Of a DNA stretch of 64,000 nucleotides, positions 35,422 to 45,267 are shown in pieces (the stretch's first letter is position 1; each line of letters begins with the position of its first letter). Location: contig NZ_LSJI01000299.1 of the NCBI RefSeq assembly GCF_001557235.1, positions 1-64,000 of the forward strand. Reading direction: 5' to 3'. The DNA is from Phenylobacterium sp. CCH9-H3. Its GTDB lineage: Bacteria; Pseudomonadota; Alphaproteobacteria; Caulobacterales; Caulobacteraceae. The notes beneath the pieces are model-generated. The model saw only the letters and a program-made list of their open reading frames with translations, ran no database searches and had not been told where the DNA came from. The position numbers and the translations under genes are program-made.

Positions 35422-36264
35422 ATGACCCGTTTCGCAGACGTCGACGATGCACGCCTCCACTGCCGCGCAAGCCGCCAGTGGGGCGGGTTCTCGGCGAACC
35501 GCATCCACGCCACGGCGGGTCGGCACGCCACGGACGCCCGGACCGATCATCGGCTGGTCTTCTATGAAACGGGTGGCGTCGCCGCCGAGTGCGGCTGCGA
35601 GGGCGTGCGCCGGGTCCACACCCTGACGCCCGGGGCCTTCGACCTCGTTCCCGCGGGGGCCTCCGGCTATTGGGAAGACGCCGCCCCGGTGCAGTTTGTT
35701 TCCGTTCGCATCGACCCGAGGCTGCTCGCGGACACCGCGGAGGCGCTGGCCATCCGCGGCTCCATCGACCTGGCCCCCCGGATCGGCGCACGCGACGCGG
35801 TGATCGAACCTATCGTCCGGGCGCTGGCGAGCGAGATCGAGGCGCCGCAGCCCGCCGCCCGGATCTATGCCGACAGCCTGGGGGCCGCCCTGGCGTCGCG
35901 TCTGCTGCAGAGCTTCATGGCCTCCGGCGCCCCCCGCCACCGCAGCCTGTCCAAGCCGCAGCAGCGCCGGATCGCGGACTTCGTGGAGGCCAATCTGGCG
36001 GAAGACCTGCCCCTGGAGCGGATCGCAGCCGAGGCGAGCCTCAGCATCCCGCACCTGACCGCTCTCTTCCGCCGCACCATGGGCCAGTCCGTCCACCGCT
36101 ACGTCATGGAGCGGCGGGTGCAGCGCGCCCGCGCCCTGCTTCAGGACCACCGCCTCAGCACCGCGGAGGTCGCGCACGCCTGCGGCTTTTCTCACCAGAG
36201 CCATCTGGCGCGCTGGACGCGCCGGGTCCTCGGGGCGACGCCCTCGCAGATCCGCGCGCCGTGA
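35422..36264 (+). CDS. AraC family transcriptional regulator
   Basis: A 280-aa protein with a cupin-like N-terminal half and a C-terminal AraC HTH pair (LERIAAEASLSIPHLTALFR, VAHACGFSHQSHLARWTRR). ATG 35422 is taken; an upstream TTG frame exists without clear coding character. It precedes the M28 peptidase gene by 38 bp on the same strand and may share a transcript or regulate it. Confidence 0.87.
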   Translation: MTRFADVDDARLHCRASRQWGGFSANRIHATAGRHATDARTDHRLVFYETGGVAAECGCEGVRRVHTLTPGAFDLVPAGASGYWEDAAPVQFVSVRIDPRLLADTAEALAIRGSIDLAPRIGARDAVIEPIVRALASEIEAPQPAARIYADSLGAALASRLLQSFMASGAPRHRSLSKPQQRRIADFVEANLAEDLPLERIAAEASLSIPHLTALFRRTMGQSVHRYVMERRVQRARALLQDHRLSTAEVAHACGFSHQSHLARWTRRVLGATPSQIRAP

Positions 36265-36302
36265 CGCCGGCCCGACAGCCCTTTCCCGACAGGTATCAGG
36301 AC

Positions 36303-37952
36303 ATGCCCCAACCCACGGCCTTCGCGCGGTCACTCCTGATCGCGACGGCTTGCGCCCTGGCCGCCGCCTGCGCCCATTCGCCTCCAGCGCCCAGGCTCGA
36401 GGCGCGGGCGATCGAGGCGCATACGCGGTTCCTGGCCGACGATCTGCTGGAGGGCCGCGACACCGGCGCCCGCGGCTTCGACATCGCCGCGGCCTATGTG
36501 GCGGCCCAGTACGCCGCGGCCGGACTGCAGCCCGGCGTCGGCGACAGCTACTTCCAGCCGCTGAAAGTGCGGCGGCGCACGCTGGAGAGCACACAGATCA
36601 GCTATGCGGGCGGCGGCGACAGCATCGAGCTGGTCAACGGCGTCGACGTGGCCCTCGACGCCAGTCCCTACGCCACCCGCGAGACGATGGACCTGGAGCT
36701 CGTCTTCGTCGGGTGGGGAATCGACGCGCCGCAGCTCGGCCTGGACGACTATGCGGGGCTAGATGTCCGCGGCAAGGCCGTGGTCCTGATGGAGGGCGCG
36801 CCCGCCACCCTCGCCCCCGCCCTGCGCGCACACTACAGCTGGATCCAGCAGAAGGAGCGGATGGCGGCCGCCCGGGGCGCGGCGGCGGTCCTGACGCTCA
36901 AGGCGCCAGCCCGCGAGAAGTACTCGCCCTGGGAGCGGACCCGAATCTACCGGCCGCTGCCGGCGGTGGGCTGGATCGGCGAGCGGCGACCCGGGGAGGT
37001 GCTTCCGCCGGCGGCCACGATGACGCTCGGCCCCGCCTTCACCCGGCAGCTCTTCTCCAAGGCCGGCCAGGACATCGAGGCGATCTATCGGGCCGCGGAC
37101 ACGGCGCCGCCGCGCGGCTTTCCGCTGGACGGTCGCATCCGCATCGCCCGGGCCTCGCGTCATGAGGACGCCAGTTCGCCGAACGTGATCGGCGTCCTGC
37201 CCGGGGCCGATCCGAAGCTAAAGGGCGAGTACGTCGTGGTGGCCGCGCACCTCGACCATGTGGGGATCGGCCCGGAGGTCGCCGGGGACCGGATCTACAA
37301 CGGCGCCATCGACAACGCCGGCGGGGTCGCCGTGATGCTGGACGTCGCCCGCGCCGTGGCCGCCGGCCCGCCGCCGCAGCGGACCGTGCTGTTCATCGCC
37401 ACCACGGGCGAGGAAAAGGGGCTGCTGGGCTCGGACTACTACGTGACCTATCCCACCGTGCCGCTGGAGAAGATCGCCGCCGCGATCAGCGTCGACGGCC
37501 TGATGACCTTCCACGACTTCGGCGGCATCGTCGCCCTGGGCGCCGACCATTCGACCCTGGGCCAGATCTCGGCGGCCGCGGCCAAGGCCATCGGCGCCGC
37601 GCACGTCCCCGACCCGATCCCGGACCGGGGCAACCTGGCGCTCAGCGACCAGTACCCGTTCCTGCGCCACGGCGTGCCGGTGCTGTTCCCCAACCCCGCC
37701 CGCGGCCTGCCCCGTTCGGGCCCGGACGGCATCGCCGAATGGGACGGCTACGAGAACACCGCCTATCATCAGCCGTCGGACGACATGAACCTGCCGATCC
37801 GCTGGGACCAGGCCGAGCGGTGGGCGCGGTACATCCACGGCGTGATCGAGGGCGCCGCCAACGCTTCGCAGCGGCCGACGTGGTACGCCGGCGATCCCCT
37901 GGCCCAAGCCTTCGCGCCCCACGCGGCCCGCGCCCGGCCGCCGGCGCCGTGA
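36303..37952 (+). CDS. M28 family zinc aminopeptidase lipoprotein
   Basis: A 549-aa exported zinc peptidase. The signal ends in a lipobox (ALAAAC), so it is probably a lipoprotein. A PA-like insert (YAGLDVRGKAVVLMEG) precedes the M28 catalytic domain with HLDHVG, AIDNAGGVAVML, TTGEEKGLLGSDYY and YHQPSDDMN, which supply the two-zinc ligands and catalytic Glu. It cleaves N-terminal residues from peptides in the periplasm or at the surface. Confidence 0.9.
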   Translation: MPQPTAFARSLLIATACALAAACAHSPPAPRLEARAIEAHTRFLADDLLEGRDTGARGFDIAAAYVAAQYAAAGLQPGVGDSYFQPLKVRRRTLESTQISYAGGGDSIELVNGVDVALDASPYATRETMDLELVFVGWGIDAPQLGLDDYAGLDVRGKAVVLMEGAPATLAPALRAHYSWIQQKERMAAARGAAAVLTLKAPAREKYSPWERTRIYRPLPAVGWIGERRPGEVLPPAATMTLGPAFTRQLFSKAGQDIEAIYRAADTAPPRGFPLDGRIRIARASRHEDASSPNVIGVLPGADPKLKGEYVVVAAHLDHVGIGPEVAGDRIYNGAIDNAGGVAVMLDVARAVAAGPPPQRTVLFIATTGEEKGLLGSDYYVTYPTVPLEKIAAAISVDGLMTFHDFGGIVALGADHSTLGQISAAAAKAIGAAHVPDPIPDRGNLALSDQYPFLRHGVPVLFPNPARGLPRSGPDGIAEWDGYENTAYHQPSDDMNLPIRWDQAERWARYIHGVIEGAANASQRPTWYAGDPLAQAFAPHAARARPPAP

Positions 37953-38074
37953 GCGCAGCTCCGCATCTTCGCCTGCACGCATGCTCCTGATCCACGGCGC
38001 CGAAACTCCACATCGCAGGCGCAGGCGCCGAGGCCGATCTGGACTATGCCTCCGCCGCCTAGAGGAGCCACGCC

Positions 38075-38944
38075 ATGCTGACCCGACGCACCGCCCTGGC
38101 GACCCCCTTCGCCCTCGCCGCGACCGCTGCGGCCGCGGCCACGGACACAAGCTCCGCCGACGCCGCCCTGGCCGATCTTGAGCGGCGGCATGGCGGACGG
38201 CTGGGCGTGGTGATCTGGCGGCCCGCCGACGGTCTGCGGATCGCCCGGCGCGCCGACGAGCGGTTCGCCATGTGCAGCACGTTCAAAACCCTGGCCGCCG
38301 CCGCTGTGCTGGCTCGCGTGGACCGGGGGCGCGAGGACCTGGCGCGCCGTATCGTGTTCGGCAAGGACCAGGTGGTCACCTACTCCCCGGTCACCGGCCC
38401 GCGGGTCGGCGGCGAGGGCATGACGTTGTCGGAGATCTGCGCGGCCGCCATCCGCTACAGCGACAACACGGCCGGCAACCTGCTGCTGGACAGCCTGGGC
38501 GGGCCGGCGGGGCTCACCCGGTTCGCCCGTGGACTGGGGGACGGGATCACCCGCCTCGACCGGTACGAGACGCTGCTGAACGAGGCCACGCCGGGCGATC
38601 CGCGCGATACGACCTCGCCCGAGGCCATGGCCCGCAACCTGCGCAAGCTGCTGCTCGGCCCGGCCCTCTCGCCCGAATCCCGGCGACGGCTGAGCCAGTG
38701 GATGGCCAGCAACACCACCGGCGACGCCCGCATCCGGCGCGGCATCCCCATGGGTTGGGTGGTCATGGACAAGACCGGGGCCGGCGAGAACGGCGCGAAC
38801 AACGACGTGGCGGTGGTCCTGCCGCCCTCCGGCCAGCCGGCGATCGTGACCGTCTACTACGCGGAGTCCCAGGCCACGGGCGCACAGCGCAACGCCGTCA
38901 TCGCCGACGTCGCCCGCGTAGCTGCGGAAGCCCTCGCCGGCTGA
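38075..38944 (+). CDS. class A beta-lactamase
   Basis: A 289-aa serine beta-lactamase, exported with a Tat-like signal (LTRRTALATPFALAATAAAA). All class A motifs are intact: STFK (Ser70-x-x-Lys), SDN (Ser130), ETLLN (Glu166-x-x-Leu-Asn170) and KTG. It would hydrolyse beta-lactams by an acyl-Ser route in the periplasm; the spectrum cannot be read. There is no mobile context, and it lies to the right of the att site, so it is probably resident. Confidence 0.93.
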   Translation: MLTRRTALATPFALAATAAAAATDTSSADAALADLERRHGGRLGVVIWRPADGLRIARRADERFAMCSTFKTLAAAAVLARVDRGREDLARRIVFGKDQVVTYSPVTGPRVGGEGMTLSEICAAAIRYSDNTAGNLLLDSLGGPAGLTRFARGLGDGITRLDRYETLLNEATPGDPRDTTSPEAMARNLRKLLLGPALSPESRRRLSQWMASNTTGDARIRRGIPMGWVVMDKTGAGENGANNDVAVVLPPSGQPAIVTVYYAESQATGAQRNAVIADVARVAAEALAG

Positions 38945-38954
38945 CGGCGGCGGG

Positions 38955-41027
38955 TCAGGACGTCGGCGGCCGCTGGACCCGCGCGGCGCCGGATTTGAGG
39001 TCCAGGACGTAGGTCGCGTCGGCGGCCAGACCCTTGAAGATCTTCACGTCGCCGTTCCCCAGCCTGACCCGCACGTCGCCGCGCCGCGCCTTGCCCAGGC
39101 CGAAGTGCGCGGCGAGCTCCCCGCCCGACTTGTAGGACTGGGCCGTGTGCAGCTGCCGGCTGCCGAGCAGGGTCTCGCCGCGCAGCAGCTCCACCTGCGC
39201 CCCGATCAGGGCGGCGTGATCCACGCCCTCGAACCGCAGCCGCAGCCAGTGGTTGGCCTTCCCCCCATGCGCGCCGGTGTTCCAGTAGACGGTGTTCAAC
39301 CGCCGGTCGGCCGGCAGCGGCGGCACCAGGGGCAGGTTGGGCGGATAGCTGTTGAAGGGGCTGTTGAGCAGGATCACGTCGAGCAGGCCGTCGTCGTTCA
39401 GGTCTCCCGTCTCCATGGCGATGGAGTTGCGGTCGATCCCCGAGACCTGGGTGGCCACCGGCTTGAACCCGCCGCGGCCATCGCCCAGGAACAGGATGTT
39501 CCGCAACATCCCCCACATGCCGTCGGCCTCGCGCCGGTCGGCGACCAGGAGGTCGATGTCGCCGTCGTTGTCGAAGTCCTCCATCAGGGCGTCGGCGTGG
39601 TAGAACTGGTAGTCGCCGATGGTCATCTTGCTGCAGATCGACACCTGCAGCTGGTTGAATTTGCAGGCCATCTGGTCGAACTGGGTCTTCTCCGGCAGCG
39701 CCGTGCCCCAGAACTCCGCCCACTGGCGATAGGTCCAGTTCAGGACCGATAGGCCTGAGGCCTCCAGCCCCTCCTGGAACTTGAAGCCGCCGAGGTTGCG
39801 CCAGAAGCGTGCAGCGGTGGGATCGGTTTTCACCGTCCAGGACGCGTCGGTCGGGCCGGTGGCCAGCACGTCCAGCCGCCCGTCGTTGTCCACGTCGGCG
39901 GTGAACATGTAGGGCAGGCTCACGGCCGCCTTTTCGGTCCGGTAGAGCTGTTTGGCCGGCTCGTAGATCGCCCGGCCTTCCTCGGCCAGGCCATTGCCCT
40001 CCGCCTTCTCGAAGCCGAAGACGCCGGTCTCCTTCAGGGTGTTCTTCCACACCCAGACGCCGGTGCGGTACTCGCCGCTGGCGCAGAGGTCCGTGGCGCG
40101 CGAGCCGTTCATGTCCACGTGGTAGGACTGGACCACATCCAGGTCGCCGTCCCCGTCCAGGTCGCGGAACAGGATGTCCGGCCCGGCGCGGTCCTTGCGC
40201 GCATTGCACACGAACTCGCCCGGGAAGTCGGGCGCCAGGCCCTTGGTCGACATGTCCTCGAACCGGCCGTCCTCGAACCGGCCGGACGCCGCGGGGCGGT
40301 AGAGGAACAGGCCATGGCGCGGGATGCCGTATCGGCGCGTGTTGCCGATGTTGTCGGCGCCCACGGCGAAGTCCAGCCAGCCGTCGCCGTCCAGGTCGCC
40401 GATGGCGGTGGCGCGGTTGTAGCCCTGATCGTTGGCGATCCCCATGGCGGCGCCCACCTCGCGGAAGCGGTCGAAGGCGCCGTCGCTGACCAGCAGGCTG
40501 TTGCCGATGGACGGGGCGTCGTACGGCCCTCGGCTGCGGGTCAAGAGGATGTCGAGCCGGCCGTCCTTGTTGAAGTCGGCCATGTTGGCGATCTGGGTCT
40601 GGGTTCCCAGCTGGGCGGCGGTGAAGCCGGCGCCCTGGATGTCCACCGCGTGCTCCTCGAACCGGAAACAGCCGCGGTTCAGCAGCAGGCGCAGCCGGCC
40701 TTCCGGCTTGGTCACGCTGCCGCCCGACTGGATCAGCAGCACGTCCGTGCGCCCGTCCTGGTTCACGTCCGCCAGGACGCCGCTGTTGGTGGACAGCTGG
40801 ACGTCGGTGATCCCCGGAACCTCGATGCTCTCGAACATCTGGCCGCGGCCCGCCGCGTCGGAGGCCGCATCGCCCGCCGGCATGGTCCGCAGCGCCGGCG
40901 TGCAATCGGCGGCGGCAAGGGCCGGCGTGGCGGCCAGGGCGGCTCCCAGGCCGACGAACAAGGCCAGCACCCGCCGGCTGCGCACCGGCGTCGGATCGTT
41001 ACGCTCACGGGCTTTCACGTTGCTCAT
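38955..41027 (-). CDS. FG-GAP/VCBS repeat protein with ASPIC/UnbV domain
   Basis: A 690-aa exported protein. After a signal peptide, repeated Asp-rich beta-propeller blades occur (VLADVNQDGRTDVLLIQSGG, IANMADFNKDGRLDILLTRS, LFRDLDGDGDLDVVQSYH), each a calcium-binding FG-GAP motif. The C-terminus is an ASPIC/UnbV domain (GGKANHWLRLRFEG). Such proteins are usually surface or periplasmic; the ligand is unknown. Its start is 3 bp after the serine hydrolase stop, so the two are co-transcribed. Confidence 0.88.
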   Translation of the reverse strand: MSNVKARERNDPTPVRSRRVLALFVGLGAALAATPALAAADCTPALRTMPAGDAASDAAGRGQMFESIEVPGITDVQLSTNSGVLADVNQDGRTDVLLIQSGGSVTKPEGRLRLLLNRGCFRFEEHAVDIQGAGFTAAQLGTQTQIANMADFNKDGRLDILLTRSRGPYDAPSIGNSLLVSDGAFDRFREVGAAMGIANDQGYNRATAIGDLDGDGWLDFAVGADNIGNTRRYGIPRHGLFLYRPAASGRFEDGRFEDMSTKGLAPDFPGEFVCNARKDRAGPDILFRDLDGDGDLDVVQSYHVDMNGSRATDLCASGEYRTGVWVWKNTLKETGVFGFEKAEGNGLAEEGRAIYEPAKQLYRTEKAAVSLPYMFTADVDNDGRLDVLATGPTDASWTVKTDPTAARFWRNLGGFKFQEGLEASGLSVLNWTYRQWAEFWGTALPEKTQFDQMACKFNQLQVSICSKMTIGDYQFYHADALMEDFDNDGDIDLLVADRREADGMWGMLRNILFLGDGRGGFKPVATQVSGIDRNSIAMETGDLNDDGLLDVILLNSPFNSYPPNLPLVPPLPADRRLNTVYWNTGAHGGKANHWLRLRFEGVDHAALIGAQVELLRGETLLGSRQLHTAQSYKSGGELAAHFGLGKARRGDVRVRLGNGDVKIFKGLAADATYVLDLKSGAARVQRPPTS

Positions 41028-41030
41028 CCC

Positions 41031-42146
41031 TCATGCGAACAGGTCGATCAGGCCGTCGCGCAGCCTCGTCTCGGCGTCGACGATGCGCCGCCTCTGGTCC
41101 TGGACCAGCAGCACGCCGTGCAGGCGGGCGGTCCGGTCGATCCAGGGGTTGGCGCCGAAGTAGCCCGGGCTGGACTCCAGGGCGCAGCGCAGGCCCTGCG
41201 GCCGCTCGCACCAGTGCGCGATCATGTATTCCGCCGGCTGGGCGCCGAGGCCTTCCGGCCCGACCTTGCGCAGGCCGCGGGTCATGATGGTCCCCATGGC
41301 GGCCACGGCCCGGGCGCTCAGGACGCGGCGGCGGCGATAGGTCCCGTCCTGCGCGATCATGGTGAGGAAGGCGGCATAGTCCGGAAGCGTGGTCCAGGCG
41401 CCGGCCTGCAGCACCGGATTGGCGACCGGCGCGCGGGGGTCCGGCGGCGCGCGCAACCGGCCCCAGGCTGTCGAGGTCATGCCCAGGGGATCGGCGATCC
41501 GGGCCTGGAAAAGCTCATGCCAGGTCCGGCCGGTGACCCGCTCGGCCGCGGCGCCCACGAACTGGAAGTTCGGGCCGCCGTAGTCGAACTGCGCGCCGGG
41601 CGGGGCGGCCAGGGGCGTCCGCGCCGCGCGCAGGGCGGACTCCAGCAGTGAGATCCCCGCCGGCTGCTTGAGTTCCAGCGCCTCACGCAGGCCGACCAAC
41701 CCGGCGGTGTAGGACATCAGGGCGTCCAGGCGCAGCGCGCGGTGGGATGGCGGCAGCTCCGGCAGATAGGTTCCGATGGGCGCGTCCAGCGCCAGCAGGC
41801 CGTCGTCCGCCAGGGTCATCACCAGCGCGCCGAACATCCACTTGGAGGACGAGGCGATGGGGACAAGGGTCTGCGGTGCGTAGCGCCCGGCGTAGCGCAG
41901 ATGGAGCACCGCCTCGCCGCGCATCACGATGGTGGAGGCGTCCGCCAGGCCGGTCTCGGCGCGAAACCTGTCGAACAGGGCGTCGGCGGCGGCCCGCCGG
42001 TCGCCCGGCGCCGCCTTGGCGCCGCTTACGCCGACACCCGCCGCGAGACCGGCCGCGAGCAAGGTTCGGCGGCGCATCCCCGCGGCTGCCCGGCCCGAAA
42101 GAAGCCGGCCGGCCGCGAAGCCGGCCGGAGTCGGGGAGGTCGTCAT
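41031..42146 (-). CDS. serine hydrolase, beta-lactamase/transpeptidase-like
   Basis: A 371-aa protein of the class C/penicillin-binding-like fold. SSSK supplies Ser-x-x-Lys; YGGPNF gives the Tyr of the second motif. It has an RR-type export signal (MRRRTLLAAGLAAG), so the true start may be the internal ATG at 42077. Esterase, D-aminopeptidase or weak lactamase activity is possible. It precedes the FG-GAP gene by 3 bp on the same strand. Confidence 0.82.
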   Translation of the reverse strand: MTTSPTPAGFAAGRLLSGRAAAGMRRRTLLAAGLAAGVGVSGAKAAPGDRRAAADALFDRFRAETGLADASTIVMRGEAVLHLRYAGRYAPQTLVPIASSSKWMFGALVMTLADDGLLALDAPIGTYLPELPPSHRALRLDALMSYTAGLVGLREALELKQPAGISLLESALRAARTPLAAPPGAQFDYGGPNFQFVGAAAERVTGRTWHELFQARIADPLGMTSTAWGRLRAPPDPRAPVANPVLQAGAWTTLPDYAAFLTMIAQDGTYRRRRVLSARAVAAMGTIMTRGLRKVGPEGLGAQPAEYMIAHWCERPQGLRCALESSPGYFGANPWIDRTARLHGVLLVQDQRRRIVDAETRLRDGLIDLFA

Positions 42147-42315
42147 CGACTCAGCGCGACGTCCGCCCCGGCCACCCGGGGCTGGCTGCAGCCTGGTTTC
42201 ATGGCGAGGAGGACTCCGCGGTTGAGGCCCGGCCTTATGCCCCGCCGCCCCCGCAGCCCCATGAACCCCAGGCTACGGTTTGTATCGAAGTGTATCCGGT
42301 CGGCGACCGCGCCGC

Positions 42316-44460
42316 TCAGCCCTGCCCCAGCGCCCCCAGCGCTGGCGAAGGCGCCAGGGCCTCGCGAACGCCCCGGATCAGCGCCTCGGCGGTGACCGGC
42401 TTGGAAATGTGGAAGTCGGCCCCCGCGGCCTGCGCGGCGTGGCGGTGCTCGGGCATGGCGTTCGCGCTCAGCATGATGATCGGCGTGCGCCCAGACTCCG
42501 GTCGCCGGCGCTCCGCCTTCCGGATCGCCCGCACCGCCGCCAGGCCGTCCATCACGGGCATCTGCATGTCCATGAGCACCAGGTCGAAGACGTCCTCGCG
42601 CAGAGCCGCGACCGCATCCGCGCCGTTTTCCACGATGCTCAGGTCGACGCCCAGCGGCGCAAGGATCAGCTGCACGACCTTCTGGTTGGTGGGGTGGTCC
42701 TCGGCAAGCAGGATCCGTACGGGCCCGTCCTGCAGCGCCTCGATCCCCTGGCCGGGGATCAGGTCCTCGGAACGCCGGGTCTCGGCGTCATACGCGGCCA
42801 GGGACCGCGCCCGGCGGAGCGGAAGGGTGACGCGGAACACGCTGCCGCGGCCAGGCTCGGACGTGACGGCGATGTCGCCGCCCATGAGTTCGGCCAGGGA
42901 CCGGCAGATGGCCAGGCCCAGACCCGTGCCGCCGTATTGCCGGGTGATCGTCGCGTCGGCCTGGCTGAACCGCTGGAAAAGTCGCTCCTGGGCCGCAGCG
43001 TCCATGCCCAGCCCGGTGTCCGCCACCTCGATCGTCAGCTGCGACGGCTCGCCCGCGACCATCGGGTCCGCCAGCGCGAGGCTCAGGCCGATCTCGCCGG
43101 CCTGGGTGAACTTCACCGCATTGGACAGAAGGTTGCCGAGGATCTGCTTGATGCGGGTGCTGTCGCCGACGAACTCGCCCCGCGCCGCCACGTCGTAATC
43201 GACGCTGAACGCCAGGCCCTTCTCCTCCGCGCGCAGGTGGGTCAGCTCCACGACGCTGGCGAGCTCGGCGCGCAGATCGAACACGCTGTTCTCGATCTCC
43301 AGCCGGCGGGCTTCGATCTTCGAGATGTCGAGGATGTCCGACACCAGGCGCTCCAGCGTCATTCCCGAGTTGCGGATCAGGTCCAGCATCTCCCGCTGGT
43401 CCGGCGCCAGCGGCGTGCGCGCCAGGGCGTCGACCACGCCGATCACGCCGTTCAGCGGCGTGCGGATCTCGTGGCTCATGTTGGCGAGGAAATCGCTCTT
43501 CGCCCGGTTCGCCGCCTCGGCCGCACGCGTCGCCGCGCTGAGATCCGCCTCGAAGGCGAGGCGCTCGGTCACGTCGCGCGCGGCGCCGAAGGTCAGGTCG
43601 CCCACCCGGCGGGCGCGCCATTCCAGGTGCCGGTAGCTGCCGTCGCGATGGCGGTAGCGGTTGACGAAGCCGAGGACCTCCTCGTCGCGCCGCATGCGCT
43701 CCATCTCGCCGAGCGTCGCGGCGCGATCGTCGGGATGAACGAAGTCGAGCATCGAGGCCCCCTCGAGGGCGGCGACAGGGTGGCCCAGCGTGGTCTCCCA
43801 CGCCCTGTTGACCCGGATGAACCGGAACGCGCTGTCCCGGATACAAAGCATGTCGAGGGAAACCTCGAAGAAGGTGGTCAGCTCGCGCGCCGTCGCCTTC
43901 TCGACCTCCAGGGCGCGCCGCGCGCGCGCCTCGCTGCGGGCCAGGTTCTTCAGCGCGCGCTGGCGGTCGATGGCGATCGCCGCCAGCTCGGCGGCGGCCT
44001 CGATGAAGGCGATGTCCTCGCTGTCGGGCACGGCCGGTTGGCGATGGTAGATACCGAACGTGCCGAGCACGCCCCCCTCGGCGCCGAGGATCGGCTGGGA
44101 CCAGCAGGCGCCCAGTCCGGCGGCCGCGGCCAGGTCCTTGAAGTCCTTCCAGAGCGGATCGGCCTGGATGTCCTCGACGATCACGCGTTTCGCGAGGAAG
44201 GCGGCCGCCCCGCATGACCCGACGTCCGGCCCGATCCCGATGCCTTCGATCGCGGCGTTGTAGCTTGCCGGCAGGCTGGGGCCAGCTCCCAGGACCAGCC
44301 GCTGGCCCGTGTCGTCCAGCAACAGGATGCTGCAGAGGATGTCGGGGGCCTCGGCCTCGACCGACAGCACGATCGCCTCCAGCACGGCGGGCAGCGGGTT
44401 GCCGGCGGCCATGAGGGTCATGGTCCTGCGGAACGCCGTATGGGCGGATGTGAGGCTCAT
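42316..44460 (-). CDS. hybrid sensor histidine kinase (GAF-PAS-HK-REC)
   Basis: A 714-aa signalling protein with no membrane segment. Order: GAF domain, PAS domain (FFEVSLDMLCIRDSAFRFIR), dimerisation/phosphoacceptor NMSHEIRTPLNGVI, ATPase with GTGLGLAICRSL, and a C-terminal receiver with DLVLMDMQMPVMDG (phospho-Asp). It passes phosphate to its own receiver and then to an unknown partner. ATG 44460 (MSLTSAHTAF) is chosen. It is divergent from a lipoprotein gene. Confidence 0.92.
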   Translation of the reverse strand: MSLTSAHTAFRRTMTLMAAGNPLPAVLEAIVLSVEAEAPDILCSILLLDDTGQRLVLGAGPSLPASYNAAIEGIGIGPDVGSCGAAAFLAKRVIVEDIQADPLWKDFKDLAAAAGLGACWSQPILGAEGGVLGTFGIYHRQPAVPDSEDIAFIEAAAELAAIAIDRQRALKNLARSEARARRALEVEKATARELTTFFEVSLDMLCIRDSAFRFIRVNRAWETTLGHPVAALEGASMLDFVHPDDRAATLGEMERMRRDEEVLGFVNRYRHRDGSYRHLEWRARRVGDLTFGAARDVTERLAFEADLSAATRAAEAANRAKSDFLANMSHEIRTPLNGVIGVVDALARTPLAPDQREMLDLIRNSGMTLERLVSDILDISKIEARRLEIENSVFDLRAELASVVELTHLRAEEKGLAFSVDYDVAARGEFVGDSTRIKQILGNLLSNAVKFTQAGEIGLSLALADPMVAGEPSQLTIEVADTGLGMDAAAQERLFQRFSQADATITRQYGGTGLGLAICRSLAELMGGDIAVTSEPGRGSVFRVTLPLRRARSLAAYDAETRRSEDLIPGQGIEALQDGPVRILLAEDHPTNQKVVQLILAPLGVDLSIVENGADAVAALREDVFDLVLMDMQMPVMDGLAAVRAIRKAERRRPESGRTPIIMLSANAMPEHRHAAQAAGADFHISKPVTAEALIRGVREALAPSPALGALGQG

Positions 44461-44618
44461 GGACGGTGCGGCTCCGGCGACACCGCCATGGATTAGACCC
44501 GCAAGCCCTGCCGATCTGCTAACCCGCCGATGCGGTGCGATGTCGCGGCCCTCCGGCCGCTTCTCGCGCCGCGGCCATTGTGGCAATCAACGGTCAGATC
44601 CAGTGAGGACCGCCGCCC

Positions 44619-45137
44619 TTGAAAGCCGCCCTGCCGATCGCCGCCCTGGCCCTGCTTTCCGTGGCCGCCTGCGACAGACCCAAGCCCCGTCAGGCTGCGC
44701 CGCCCCTCGCGATCGCGCCCGCCGCCGCGCCGGCGGCCCCCGCGGCGCCCGCGGCGTCGACGGGCCTGGCCCAGCGCGACGAAATGGCGGGCTTCTCTCT
44801 GGATGCGATCAACGAGGCGCAGGACCCGGTGAACATGCCGGCCACCATCCGCGCGGGGGTTCCCGTCGCGGTCTCGGGTTTCGGCTTCGATCCCGTGGCC
44901 AAGACGCCGGGCAAGGCGGTCGACATCGTCATCGACGGCGCGGCCTATCCCACCGAATACGGCCATGAGCGCGCGGACGTGGCCGCCTACTTCAAGGCCG
45001 ACGCCCTGGCCTCCACCGGGTTCCGGGCCGCCCTGCCCGCGGTGAAGCCCGGGCCTCACACGGCGGTTGTCCGGGTCGTGTCCGCCGATGGCCAGTCCTA
45101 CTTCGACGGCGTCGCGATCAGCTTCTACGCGAAGTGA
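44619..45137 (+). CDS. hypothetical lipoprotein, 172 aa
   Basis: TTG start with GAGG upstream. The lipobox is SVAAC. A Pro/Ala-rich linker follows, then a beta-rich globular part (SGFGFDPVAKTPGKAVDIVI). No family recognised; probably anchored to a membrane in the envelope. It is divergent from the hybrid kinase. Confidence 0.68.
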   Translation: MKAALPIAALALLSVAACDRPKPRQAAPPLAIAPAAAPAAPAAPAASTGLAQRDEMAGFSLDAINEAQDPVNMPATIRAGVPVAVSGFGFDPVAKTPGKAVDIVIDGAAYPTEYGHERADVAAYFKADALASTGFRAALPAVKPGPHTAVVRVVSADGQSYFDGVAISFYAK

Positions 45138-45165
45138 GCTCCGTCCCGGCCCGCTTGCGGCGATA

Positions 45166-45193
45166 TTGATCGGACCGGCCTCGATCCCCACAT
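45166..45193 (+). promoter_or_regulatory. sigma-32-like promoter for hsp20
   Basis: TTGATC (45166-45171), 14-bp spacer, CCCCACAT (45186-45193), close to the RpoH consensus with CCCCATnT at -10. The remaining ~70-nt leader could fold as a thermosensor, but none is demonstrated. Confidence 0.5.
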
Positions 45194-45267
45194 AGGGAGG
45201 GTCCGGGCGAGCCGTGCCGATATCGGGCGGTCCGACCGGAGAGTCGCTTCCAGCGAGGACTCCGAGG

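Noticed and set aside
38075..38944. Beta-lactamase as mobile resistance cargo
   Set aside because: No integron, IS or att signal around it; it lies outside the integrase-bounded region with host-like composition.
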